Below are positions 51,373 through 59,182 of a DNA stretch of 59,182 nucleotides, in pieces. This stretch comes from Candidatus Methylomirabilota bacterium (GTDB lineage Bacteria > Methylomirabilota > Methylomirabilia > Methylomirabilales > Methylomirabilaceae): positions 1 through 59,182 of the forward strand of contig JAGWQH010000078.1 of the NCBI GenBank assembly GCA_028870115.1, read 5' to 3'. The notes below the pieces were generated by a model. That model did not search any database. It was not told where the DNA came from and saw nothing but the letters and a program-made list of their open reading frames with translations. The position numbers and the translations under genes are program-made. Position 1 is the first letter of the stretch; every line of letters begins with the position of its first letter.

Positions 51373-51414
51373 CGGAAAAACAACGAGCGGAAACGGCGCC
51401 GCCGTTTCCGCTCG
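51373..51414 (-). terminator. terminator after the glycine-zipper lipoprotein gene
   Basis: CGAGCGGAAACGGC / GCCGTTTCCGCTCG with a 3-nt loop, followed on the minus strand by GTTGTTTTTCC. It separates the lipoprotein gene from glnE. Confidence 0.75.
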
Positions 51415-51476
51415 CATGCAATCGAAGGCCGCGGGAGCGTACGACAACACGCCTCCCACTTTACGGGTATTACGGA

Positions 51477-51902
51477 CTACCTCACCACGTACCCACGTCC
51501 GGTCATACAAGCGGCGTAGGCTCTGTCGTAACCATCCTTATTTCGCGCGTATGCACCGCCCCCGCCAATGACGGCGCCGCCGACCCCTCCGGTTGCCGCG
51601 CCGATGGCCGCGCCTCTGCCGGCGCTTCCGGTTGCCGCTCCAATGACTGCGCCAGCGGCCGCGCCCCCGACCGCGCCGAGTATCGCACCAACCCCTGCGC
51701 CCTTGGCGGTCTCCGCACCTGACGGATCAAACCCGCTCTGCTGCTTCGCCCATTCCTTACACTCGTACTGATCGCGACTGACCTGCTCCGCGGTCTGTCC
51801 ACGCTGCGGATAGGCGTAGTAATCGGGCTGCTGCGTTGTCGCACAGCCTGTGACCGCTACCCCGAACGCAATCAGAACTAACCAAATTCCCGCGCGCTTC
51901 AT
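51477..51902 (-). CDS. glycine-zipper lipoprotein
   Basis: 141 residues from ATG 51902 (GAGGAGGGAAGGG upstream). Lipobox in LIAFGVAVTGCATTQ, then a Cys/Tyr region and a long Gly/Ala zipper (GAGVGAILGAVGGAAAGAVI GAATGS...) typical of Rickettsia 17-kDa-like/Gly-zipper outer-membrane lipoproteins. Probably anchored to the outer membrane. Monocistronic. Confidence 0.82.
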   Translation of the reverse strand: MKRAGIWLVLIAFGVAVTGCATTQQPDYYAYPQRGQTAEQVSRDQYECKEWAKQQSGFDPSGAETAKGAGVGAILGAVGGAAAGAVIGAATGSAGRGAAIGAATGGVGGAVIGGGGAYARNKDGYDRAYAACMTGRGYVVR

Positions 51903-52021
51903 CCCTTCCCTCCTCTGGACTCGGTCTAGGGTTGCCATGCACTACACTGGAAACAATGAGATAGTAGCATGCAGCTCTTACGCATGCAACCTGCATTGGG
52001 TTCAGCCGGTTCCTGAGACCG

Positions 52022-52060
52022 GAAAAAAAGAACGGCCCCGGAAGTTCAGCCGGGGCCGTT
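52022..52060 (-). terminator. glnA terminator
   Basis: AACGGCCCCGG / CCGGGGCCGTT around an 8-nt loop (52031-52060), followed on the minus strand by CTTTTTTT. It lies 31 bp past the glnA stop. Confidence 0.88.
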
Positions 52061-52090
52061 TATAGAACAAAGAACCGCAACTACTTATTA

Positions 52091-53518
52091 TCAGATGTCG
52101 AAGTAAAGAGCAAACTCCCAGGGGTGGGGGCGAAGACGGATCGGATCGACCTCGTTCTTCCGTTTGTAGTCGATCCAGGTATCGATCAGATCCGGGGTGA
52201 AGACATCGCCCTTCAGGAGAAACTCATGGTCGGCTTCCAGAGCGTCCAGGACCTCTCCAAGGCTGCCCGGCAACTGCCTGATCTCCCTCGCCTCCTCCGG
52301 CTCGAGCTCATACAGATCTTTGTCGATCGGCTGTCCAGGGTCGAGCTTCTTCTGGATGCCGTCAATACCGGCCATGAGCATCGCACTGAAGGCCAGATAG
52401 GCGTTGCAACTTGGATCGGGCGTTCGAAACTCGATTCGCTTTGCCCTCTCGCTCTTTGAATAGAGGGGGATTCTGGCGGCGGCCGATCGGTTGCGTTGGC
52501 TGTATACCAGGTTGATCGGCGCCTCATAGCCGGGAACCAAACGTCGATACGAATTGGTGGTCGGCGCGATAAACGCACACAGCGCCGGCGCATGATGCAG
52601 CAGTCCACCGATGTAGTAGCGGGCTGTCGCGGACAGATCACCATACCCTCCAAGCTCCCAGAAGGTATTCTTGCCGCCCTTCCAGAGACTCTGATGGACG
52701 TGCATGCCGGAGCCGTTGTCCTGGAAGATCGGCTTGGGCATAAAGGTGGCCGTCTTGCCGTGCTTGCGAGCCGTGTTCTTCACGCAGTACTTGTACCACA
52801 ACACCCTGTCCGCCATCTTGGTGAGCGTGTCGAACTTCATGTCGATCTCGCACTGACCGGCCGTCGCAACCTCATGGTGGTGGACCTCAATCGGAACTCC
52901 AACAGACTCCAGCGACAACACCATCTCCGAGCGGAGGTCCTGGAGTTTGTCCATCGGCGGCACCGGAAAATAGCCCTGTTTGTAGCGAGGCTTGTAGGCC
53001 AGGTTCGGCTTTTCTTCTTTCCCGGCGTTCCAAAATCCCTCCTCCGAGTCAACGAAGTAATAGCCATGCTGGTAGCTCTGATCGAACCGAACATCGTCAA
53101 AAATAAAGAACTCCAGCTCAGGGCCGAAGTAGGAGGTATCTGCAAGTGCTGTTGACGTGAGGTACGCTTCGGCCTTTTGCGCAATATACCGCGGGTCTCG
53201 ACTGTAGAGCTGTCTTGTCACCGGATCCATGATATTGCAGATCAAGACCAGGGTAGGAACGGCCGTGAAGGGATCCATGATCGCGGTCTCCGGATCGGGA
53301 ATCAGGAGCATATCCGATTCATGGATCGCCTGGAAGCCTCGAATGGAGGATCCATCGAACCCGATCCCGTCCGTGAACAGCTCTTCCGTCAATTCTCGCC
53401 TGGAAATGGAAAAATGCTGCCATAAACCAGGCAGGTCGATGAATCTGAGGTCAACGATCTTCGCACCTCGCTCGTTTGCCAGCTTGATAACGTCCTTCCC
53501 TTTCACCTGCGGTGTCAT
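52091..53518 (-). CDS. glnA: glutamine synthetase, type I
   Basis: 475 residues from ATG 53518. [70 protein letters not shown] all fit GlnA type I; adenylylation Tyr in [13 protein letters not shown], matched by glnE nearby. Condenses glutamate and ammonia with ATP. Preceded by glnB by 84 bp; the pair probably shares the sigma-54 promoter. Confidence 0.97.
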   Translation of the reverse strand: MTPQVKGKDVIKLANERGAKIVDLRFIDLPGLWQHFSISRRELTEELFTDGIGFDGSSIRGFQAIHESDMLLIPDPETAIMDPFTAVPTLVLICNIMDPVTRQLYSRDPRYIAQKAEAYLTSTALADTSYFGPELEFFIFDDVRFDQSYQHGYYFVDSEEGFWNAGKEEKPNLAYKPRYKQGYFPVPPMDKLQDLRSEMVLSLESVGVPIEVHHHEVATAGQCEIDMKFDTLTKMADRVLWYKYCVKNTARKHGKTATFMPKPIFQDNGSGMHVHQSLWKGGKNTFWELGGYGDLSATARYYIGGLLHHAPALCAFIAPTTNSYRRLVPGYEAPINLVYSQRNRSAAARIPLYSKSERAKRIEFRTPDPSCNAYLAFSAMLMAGIDGIQKKLDPGQPIDKDLYELEPEEAREIRQLPGSLGEVLDALEADHEFLLKGDVFTPDLIDTWIDYKRKNEVDPIRLRPHPWEFALYFDI

Positions 53519-53602
53519 AGGACTACCCTTCCTCCTTCTCGGGTCGAACAATCGTCGTTGAACAGTTCATAAAGCGGTGGAATTTCTTTTCACCGCGTAC
53601 CC

Positions 53603-54130
<528 letters not shown>

Positions 54131-54211
54131 TTATTTTTCCCGCTCGTTAAGCCACCGGCTCTGCTGAAGCCTTACGCATTCCTCTACCTATCCTGACCTC
54201 TAATTAGGCAG

Positions 54212-55210
54212 CTATAACCGCCCCTCTCGAAGATACTTCGCCGCATCCTCCGGCAAAACAGGATTGATGTAAAATCCGGTCCCCCACTCGAAGCCTGCCA
54301 CCTTGACGAGGGTCGGCATAATCTCAATATGCCAGTGATAATGCTTTACCTCGGTCTCCTGGAGCGGCAAACTGTGAATCAGGTAATTGTAGGGGGGGTT
54401 CATGAGCACCTGATCCATTTTGGCGAGGACCTCCTTCAGTATTCTGGAGCAGCTCACCATGTCGTGCTTCTGCGTGTCCTGGAAAAACGGTTCATGTCTC
54501 CTGGGAAGGATCCAGGTTTCGAACGGAAAGCGCGATGCAAAGGGCGCGATCGCGACAAACTCATCATTCCGCGCGATGACCCTGAGATCCTGCTGTAGTT
54601 CCTGGCGGATCATGTCGCAGAAGATGCACCGATCCTTGTAATCGAAGTAGGCCTTGGCCCCATCCACCTCTTCTCTAGCCTGCTTCGGAACGATAGGGGT
54701 AGCAATGAGCTGAGAATGCGGATGTTCCAAGGAGGCGCCTGCTGCCTCACCGTAGTTCTTGAAGATCAGGATGTACTGGAATCGGTCGTCTTTCTTGAGA
54801 TCGAGTATCCGGTCTCGGTAGGCCCACAGGACATCCTCTACCCGTTCCTCTGGCATGGCGGAGAGTACGTCATTGTGGTTGGGGGACTCGATGATCACCT
54901 CGTGAGCCCCTAACCCGTGCATCTTGTCGTAGATCCCTTCACCCGCCCGATCCAGGTCTCCCTCGATCTGGAGCGCAGGAAACTTGTTCGCTACAACACG
55001 AAGGCTCCATCCGTTACGATCCGGCAGGTTACCATTCTTCCGATAGGCTATAATCTCAGGAGGCGTTTTGTCCTCATTCCCTGGACAGAACGGGCAAAAC
55101 CCCAATTGCCTCGGCGGCGGAACAGCGGGAAAGTCCAAGGGGCGCTTCCCCCGCTCTGTCGAAATAATGACCCATCGCGAAGTGATCAGATCCTTGCGGA
55201 GTTGCGGCAT
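54212..55210 (-). CDS. galT: galactose-1-phosphate uridylyltransferase
   Basis: 332 residues. MPQLRKDLITSRWVIISTER, FCPFCPGNEDKTPPEI, catalytic HPH in ASLEHPHSQLIATP, FCDMIRQE, YHWHIEIMPTL. HIT-like GalT type 1 fold. The Leloir step Gal-1-P + UDP-Glc; the other gal genes are absent, so it may act in nucleotide-sugar supply or as a related nucleotidyltransferase. The 55211-55349 gap shows no feature. Confidence 0.9.
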   Translation of the reverse strand: MPQLRKDLITSRWVIISTERGKRPLDFPAVPPPRQLGFCPFCPGNEDKTPPEIIAYRKNGNLPDRNGWSLRVVANKFPALQIEGDLDRAGEGIYDKMHGLGAHEVIIESPNHNDVLSAMPEERVEDVLWAYRDRILDLKKDDRFQYILIFKNYGEAAGASLEHPHSQLIATPIVPKQAREEVDGAKAYFDYKDRCIFCDMIRQELQQDLRVIARNDEFVAIAPFASRFPFETWILPRRHEPFFQDTQKHDMVSCSRILKEVLAKMDQVLMNPPYNYLIHSLPLQETEVKHYHWHIEIMPTLVKVAGFEWGTGFYINPVLPEDAAKYLREGRL

Positions 55211-55349
55211 CCGGTTGTTTTCCTCCTAATATCCCGAGATCCCCTCGCTTAAAAACCTCATAACAGTAAATCACGAGTCAAGGAATGTCAATGGGTAGAC
55301 GCTGAAAACGGGGTGTCACGCCTGCGCCATCCTGGAAACCCGATGCTCA

Positions 55350-55769
55350 TCAGCGGCTGACCGCAACACGTGCTCGCAATGCGTTGCTCGTGTGATTCTG
55401 TTCATCCACCACAAAGACCTCGACAATTTTAATCCCCTCGCTCTCCCATTTAAGGCTTGTTTCAACCTGTCCGATGGCCTGGCCGTACTTATCAGTTTTC
55501 AGGTTCACGACCTTCGGCGCAAAGGCTGGTCTGTAGATCCATTCCCGAACCTCAGAAGGAAAGATGCGAACCTCCACAATGTCAGCGTCGGTGTCCTGAA
55601 AATCAAAGGTGACTCTCACCGCTTCCCCGACCCTCACCTTCACAGGTTCGATCCGGAGATTAGAGATGATCGGCACACCCGGTCCTGCTGCGGTCGGCTT
55701 TATTCGCCAGCTCGCACAGGCTGAAAGTGCGAAGGCCAGAACGCTCACCAGCATTACCCGCTTCACCAT
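55350..55769 (-). CDS. putative lipoprotein of unknown function
   Basis: About 139 residues from ATG 55769: signal with lipobox LVSVLAFALSACASWRI, then a beta-rich domain (GVPIISNLRIEPVKVRVGEAVRVTFDFQDTDADIVEVRIF ... VFVVDEQNHTSNALRARVAV) resembling an Ig-like fold. No known family recognised. A longer start at 55805 would overlap pxpC. Confidence 0.65.
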   Translation of the reverse strand: MVKRVMLVSVLAFALSACASWRIKPTAAGPGVPIISNLRIEPVKVRVGEAVRVTFDFQDTDADIVEVRIFPSEVREWIYRPAFAPKVVNLKTDKYGQAIGQVETSLKWESEGIKIVEVFVVDEQNHTSNALRARVAVSR

Positions 55770-55791
55770 CCTCCACCCCGAAGGTCTGTCA

Positions 55792-56877
55792 TTACTCTTC
55801 AGCATCCTCGGATTTCCTCTCCACCCCCTCAAGACTCACCCGGTAGGTTCCCCTCCCTCCTTCCACACCGACGCAATACGATCCGGTCCCAAGGCGTAAT
55901 CGGTAACTATCCCGCTTGTCCGGTAGACTCTGCCATGTTCGCCGCAATGCGTCAAATCTTCGCTCATGGGCGCGCAGGGCAGCGTATGCCTCCGGCGCGG
56001 AGATCTGACAAAATCGGATAACCTGCCCTGGCGTGGCCTGGCCCAATCGAAAGATGTCTTCTTGTATGACAACCGCAATCTTTGTGTAGCCGCCCGTCGT
56101 CTGGCGGTCAGCCAATAAGATCATCGGCTGGCCGTCAGCCGCCACCTGCACCGCCCCCAGCGGAGTCGAGTCGGAGATGATATCCGCGCCCGATCGGTGG
56201 GCGATCGGCGCTCCCTGGAGCCTGGCGCCCATCCGATCCATCTGTTGTGTAAGACGGTACGATCCGCTCAAGAACGCGCGAATTCCTTCGGGGGTAAAGT
56301 GGTCCGCTTGCAACCCAAGGACCACACGCACCGTAAGGACATCACCTATCGGCTCCAACCATCCCGGTGGCAGTCGGCGTCCCCTGAGCGCCATGGGCTG
56401 TCGCCAGACCCGGCCGATCGGCAGACGATCGCCCTCACGCAAGGCCCGGCCTTGAAAACCGCCAAATGCGGCAGGGAGACAGGTGGAGCGGCTCCCGAGC
56501 ATGATCGGCACATCGATCCCTCCGGCAACAGCCAGGTAGGCGCGCAGCCCTCGTCGGGCGCGCTGGAGTTCAAGGATCTGACCGCCCCGGATGTCGATGG
56601 CTGTCCCGCATTCAACCGGCTTCCCGTCGACGAGCGGTTGCATATCCGCCCCAACGACCGCTACGACCAAGTCGAGGAGTGCACGGAGCGTCGGCCCCGC
56701 CGCCGTCGCCTCTAACCCCGCAAATCCTTCCTCGTTATCAAGCAGGAGGTTGGCGGCCCGCAGCGCGGTCCGATCCATGGCGCCGGAAGTCGGCACGCTG
56801 TATTTCTGATACCCGATCCGTCCGAGGTCTTGAACGGTGGTCAGCAACCCTGGCCTGATAATCTCAAAGGTGTCCAC
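55792..56877 (-). CDS. pxpC: 5-oxoprolinase subunit C (biotin-dependent carboxyltransferase-like)
   Basis: 361 residues from GTG 56877 (VDTFEIIRPGLLTTVQDLGR), overlapping pxpB by 14 bp. AHS2 domain motifs: GLLTTVQDLGRIGYQKYSVPTSGAMD, YLAVAGGIDVPIMLGSRST, LPPG..., QVAADGQPMILLADRQTTGGY. With PxpA/B it forms the ATP-dependent prokaryotic 5-oxoprolinase that returns pyroglutamate to glutamate. The frame from 56955 has no family support. Confidence 0.88.
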   Translation of the reverse strand: MDTFEIIRPGLLTTVQDLGRIGYQKYSVPTSGAMDRTALRAANLLLDNEEGFAGLEATAAGPTLRALLDLVVAVVGADMQPLVDGKPVECGTAIDIRGGQILELQRARRGLRAYLAVAGGIDVPIMLGSRSTCLPAAFGGFQGRALREGDRLPIGRVWRQPMALRGRRLPPGWLEPIGDVLTVRVVLGLQADHFTPEGIRAFLSGSYRLTQQMDRMGARLQGAPIAHRSGADIISDSTPLGAVQVAADGQPMILLADRQTTGGYTKIAVVIQEDIFRLGQATPGQVIRFCQISAPEAYAALRAHERRFDALRRTWQSLPDKRDSYRLRLGTGSYCVGVEGGRGTYRVSLEGVERKSEDAEE

Positions 56878-57550
56878 ACCGTTCGCTTTCGTACTCCTGC
56901 GGCTCAATTCGTACGAATCGGACCTTATCACCCGGTAGAAGTAGTGTCGGTACATCGGCGGACGGGTCGAAGAGACGCACCGGTGTCCGGCCTATGATTC
57001 GCCAGCCCCCCGGGCTCTCAACGGGATAGACACCCGTCTGCCTCCCACCGATCCCGACGGAGCCGGCCCGCACCTTGAGGCGAGGCGTGGACAGCCGGGG
57101 GACCGCGAGCCGTTCCGAGAGGTCACCAAGGTAGGGGAACCCCGCCATAAAACCCAGCATGTAGACATGATAGAGCGACTCCGAATGAAAACGAATCACC
57201 TCGTCCTGTGAAAGACTACTGTGGCGAGCGACGAACTCGAGGTCGGGGCCGTATTCACCACCATAGACGGTCGGGACTTCTATCATCTTTGACGGCTGAT
57301 CAACGTGGTCTCCTAATGAACCGTACAGCAGGCCGACCTGCCGCTTTAAGGCGTCACGGCTGACTACGAGCGGGTCGTAGTAGATCGCGAGCGATCGATA
57401 GGTGGGCACAGCTTCCAGCACGCCTTTCACCCGCGCCTGTTCCAAAGTCAGGCCCAACGCCCGGACTTGCCGGTTCACGGCGAGATCGATCTCGTTGCCC
57501 AACTCTACTACCAGACAGCTCTCTCCGCCGTCAAGAAACCTGACCGACAA
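56864..57550 (-). CDS. pxpB: 5-oxoprolinase subunit B (KipI-like)
   Basis: 228 residues from TTG 57550: GGAGGAG precedes it and MSVRFLDGGESCLVVELGNE begins the AHS1 domain; the longer frame is Arg-rich junk inside pxpA. Motifs LDGGESCLVVELG, SLAIYYDP, MLGFMAGFPYLGDL, VGIGGRQTGVYPVESPGGWRIIGRTP. Overlaps pxpA by 20 bp and pxpC by 14 bp, strong translational coupling. Confidence 0.88.
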   Translation of the reverse strand: MSVRFLDGGESCLVVELGNEIDLAVNRQVRALGLTLEQARVKGVLEAVPTYRSLAIYYDPLVVSRDALKRQVGLLYGSLGDHVDQPSKMIEVPTVYGGEYGPDLEFVARHSSLSQDEVIRFHSESLYHVYMLGFMAGFPYLGDLSERLAVPRLSTPRLKVRAGSVGIGGRQTGVYPVESPGGWRIIGRTPVRLFDPSADVPTLLLPGDKVRFVRIEPQEYESERCGHL

Positions 57551-58316
57551 GGATCTCCTCCAGCGGCATGGTCTTGACCCCCGCCAGCGCCAGTCGCTCT
57601 CGAAGCCGCTTCGCAATGGCCGGCGCGCCGGGGGTATCGCCATGCAGGCAGACGGTATCCACCGAACAGGAGATCATCCGACCGGTGACGGCCCGTACCT
57701 TTCCTTCCACCATCAACAGTACCTGATCGGCCACCGCATCGGAATCGGTGAGGAGTGCGCCGGGCGCCGAGCGGGAAACCAGGCTTCCGTCTTCGTTGTA
57801 GGCGCGATCGCCGAACCCCTCCACCGCCACCCTCAGGCCCGCCTCCCGCCCGGCCCCCACAAGCTCAGATCCGGGCGGCCCCACCAGAATCAGGTTGGGG
57901 TCAACGTCGGTGATCGCCCCTGTAACTGCCTTGGACAGCAGCCGATCATTGGCGGCCATATGATAGAGTGCCCCATGGGGTTTGACATGTTGAAGTCGCA
58001 TCCCTTCAGCCTTTGCAAAGGCGTAAAGCGCCCCGATCTGGTAGAGGAGATAGTCCCTCGCTTCCTTCGGCGAAAGCTGCATCGGCCGGCGACCGAAGCC
58101 CAATAAATCCGGGTAGCCCGGGTGCGCTCCCACCCTGACACCGTGCGTCCTCGCCAGCTTGACGGTTCGTCGCATCACTTGTGGATCCCCGCCATGCCAT
58201 CCGCAGGCAATGCTCGCCGAGGTGAGATACGGCATCAGCGCCTCGTCGCTCCCTATCGTCCAAGCGCCGAAGCTCTCCCCGACATCACTGTTCAGATCAA
58301 TCCGCTTCGCGGTCAT
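57531..58316 (-). CDS. pxpA: 5-oxoprolinase subunit A (LamB/YcsF family)
   Basis: 261 residues: RIDLNSDVGESFGAWTIGSD, ASIACGWHGGDPQVM, GVRVGAHPGYPDLLGFGRR, VKPHGALYHMAA, CLHGDTPGA. LamB/YcsF fold, the catalytic carbon-hydrolase part of PxpABC. The usual ACGFHAGD is ACGWHGGD here. First gene of the pxpABC operon. No transporter or kinase gene is nearby. Confidence 0.92.
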   Translation of the reverse strand: MTAKRIDLNSDVGESFGAWTIGSDEALMPYLTSASIACGWHGGDPQVMRRTVKLARTHGVRVGAHPGYPDLLGFGRRPMQLSPKEARDYLLYQIGALYAFAKAEGMRLQHVKPHGALYHMAANDRLLSKAVTGAITDVDPNLILVGPPGSELVGAGREAGLRVAVEGFGDRAYNEDGSLVSRSAPGALLTDSDAVADQVLLMVEGKVRAVTGRMISCSVDTVCLHGDTPGAPAIAKRLRERLALAGVKTMPLEEILVGQVS

Positions 58317-58383
58317 CGCAGGTTTAGCTCCGGGAGGTCATAAGCAACTTCTCCTGCGCGCGCCTCTTCTGTCGTCGGAGAAG

Positions 58384-58412
58384 TTGACATATGGTGAATT
58401 TTACAATATTGT
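58384..58412 (+). promoter_or_regulatory. promoter of the ACT-domain gene
   Basis: TTGACA (58384-58389), 17-bp spacer, TATTGT (58407-58412) in the 208-bp divergent gap between pxpA and the ACT gene; leader of about 105 nt. Confidence 0.5.
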
Positions 58413-58524
58413 GGCAACCAATGAAAGGTCTTTGCCGCATAAGTTTTTCGACAGGTTAGAGCGCTGGTGGTTCGGGTGGTAAACTGGTGCTGTTCAACGC
58501 AATACACACCGCAAGGAGGCGACC

Positions 58525-58938
58525 ATGGCTGAGACGATCAAGCGTGTGGATTACTTCTATCTTGAAACCCCCAACAAGCCAGGAGAAGCGGCGCGCGTGC
58601 TGAACGCGATCAAGGAGGCCGGGCACAACCTGCTGGCCTTCTCCGGGTTTCCCAAAGGCCGGCGCGCCCAGTTGGATTTTATCCCGGACGATTCGGCAGC
58701 CTTTGCGAAATGCGCCAAGAAAGCCGGGTGCACGCTCAGCAAAAAGAAGAGCGGCTTTCTCATCCAGGGCGAGGACCGCATCGGCGCCGTCGCCGACGTC
58801 ATGAGTAAGCTGGCGGATGCAAAGATCAACGTTACCGCTTGCACTGCCGTCTGTGCCGGCGGAAATCGGTACGGCGCCATCCTCTGGGTCAAGGCGCCGG
58901 ACCTCAGGCGGGCCGCGAAAGTACTCGGTGCCGCCTAA
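58525..58938 (+). CDS. ACT-domain protein
   Basis: 137 residues: an N-terminal ACT-like half (VDYFYLETPNKPGEAARVLNAIKEAGHNLLAFSGFP) and a second (GFLIQGEDRIGAVADVMSKLADAKINVTACTAVCAGGNRYGAILWV). Two ACT domains with no catalytic partner suggest a small-molecule sensor or regulator. Strong ribosome site (AAGGAGG) before the ATG. Ligand unknown. Confidence 0.75.
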   Translation: MAETIKRVDYFYLETPNKPGEAARVLNAIKEAGHNLLAFSGFPKGRRAQLDFIPDDSAAFAKCAKKAGCTLSKKKSGFLIQGEDRIGAVADVMSKLADAKINVTACTAVCAGGNRYGAILWVKAPDLRRAAKVLGAA

Positions 58939-58968
58939 CGCATTTCAGTATAAAGGCGCATATGTGCC

Positions 58969-59003
58969 CGGCCCTTTGGGGCAGATTCAGCCCCGAAGGG
59001 CCG
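58969..59003 (+). terminator. terminator after the ACT-domain gene
   Basis: CGGCCCTTTGGGGC, seven-base loop, GCCCCGAAGGGCCG, then TTGCCTTTTCC. Stem closely resembles the hairpin at 45573. Confidence 0.75.
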
Positions 59004-59061
59004 TTGCCTTTTCCACGGTCCCCCATCGGTTCTGTAGTCGTGATAGCAACTGTCTTGGTTG

Positions 59062-59181
59062 TCAAGAGCTACGCGCAATATTTATGGTCCACGGGGTCTG
59101 ATGTTTGAGCATCGCATTCAGAATGGTCAGCAGCTTCCGCATACAGGCGGTCAAGGCGACCTTCTTCGCTTTCCCGGCTGC
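59062..59181 (-). mobile_element. IS110-family transposase, C-terminal end (runs off the right edge)
   Basis: Minus-strand frame AAGKAKKVALTACMRKLLTI then LNAMLKHQTPWTINIARSS and TGA at 59062-59064. KVAL.ACMRKLLTILNAML is the typical C-terminus of IS110/IS1111-family (DEDD) transposases. Only 39 residues are visible. IS110 elements have long non-coding ends, so the region just left of 59062 may include the element end. Confidence 0.8.
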
Positions 59182-59182
59182 A

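Overview
The window (59,182 bp, GC-rich, high coding density, mostly minus-strand genes) reads as the chromosome of a Gram-negative bacterium: lipoproteins, a TolC outer-membrane factor, a MacAB-type pump, Tat and Sec signals, hopanoid gene hpnA and a Type I glutamine synthetase with GlnE/PII control. Gene content and the style of the dispersed repeats fit candidate phylum NC10 (Methylomirabilota); this is inference from memory, not a database match. A chromosomal origin (dnaA plus DnaA boxes) lies at about 11.5-11.9 kb.

Layout. 0-6.9 kb: an ECF sigma / zinc-finger anti-sigma / Spy-like sensor / TolC / MacA / MacB-ATPase / MacB-permease operon that runs into a partial archease gene. 7.0-11.4 kb: two glycolate-oxidase-like FAD subunits and a HemL-like aminotransferase. 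11.5-14.5 kb: oriC, dnaA, hpnA. 14.5-19.7 kb: CcdA, a catalytic/non-catalytic M16 peptidase pair, a DUF192 protein and an HtrA protease with its own promoter. 19.8-24.8 kb: a metal/redox operon reading csoR-like regulator, geranylgeranyl-reductase-like flavoprotein, YHS-CopA, a PCYCGC protein with an in-frame TGA that looks like selenocysteine, and a 48-residue YHS protein. 24.9-41.1 kb: housekeeping genes (coaE, polA, dnaJ, grpE, hrcA, hemW, lepB, lepA, polyprenyl synthase), then a glycosyltransferase, PAP2 phosphatase, SHOCT protein, K+ channel and DJ-1/PfpI protein.

41.1-46.5 kb is an accessory island with four toxin-antitoxin modules. Three toxin-first modules (HigBA-like, RelE/XRE, HicAB) each sit directly downstream of a copy of the 5' end of the same yceI gene; one copy is intact and two are decayed. 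Each of the three has a sigma-70 promoter whose -10 box ends only 6-8 nt before the toxin start codon. The island also holds a MITE-like element, a frameshifted secreted-protein gene and fragments of other genes.

46.7-59.2 kb: an ArsA-type ATPase overlapped by a small Cys-rich protein, then glnE, a glycine-zipper lipoprotein, glnA, glnB (sigma-54 promoter), galT, a lipoprotein, the 5-oxoprolinase genes pxpCBA, an ACT-domain protein and the end of an IS110-family transposase at the right edge.

The best candidate for something undescribed is the PCYCGC protein: its reading frame continues past TGA with the family's conserved C-terminus, the TGA replaces the first Cys of a CxxC, and a SECIS-like hairpin follows at the right distance. 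Second is the yceI/TA repeat array with apparently leaderless toxin mRNAs. Several repeat families (palindromes and heptanucleotide tandem repeats) occur between genes and, in copA, grpE and the anti-sigma gene, in frame inside coding sequence. No rRNA, tRNA or CRISPR array was seen.
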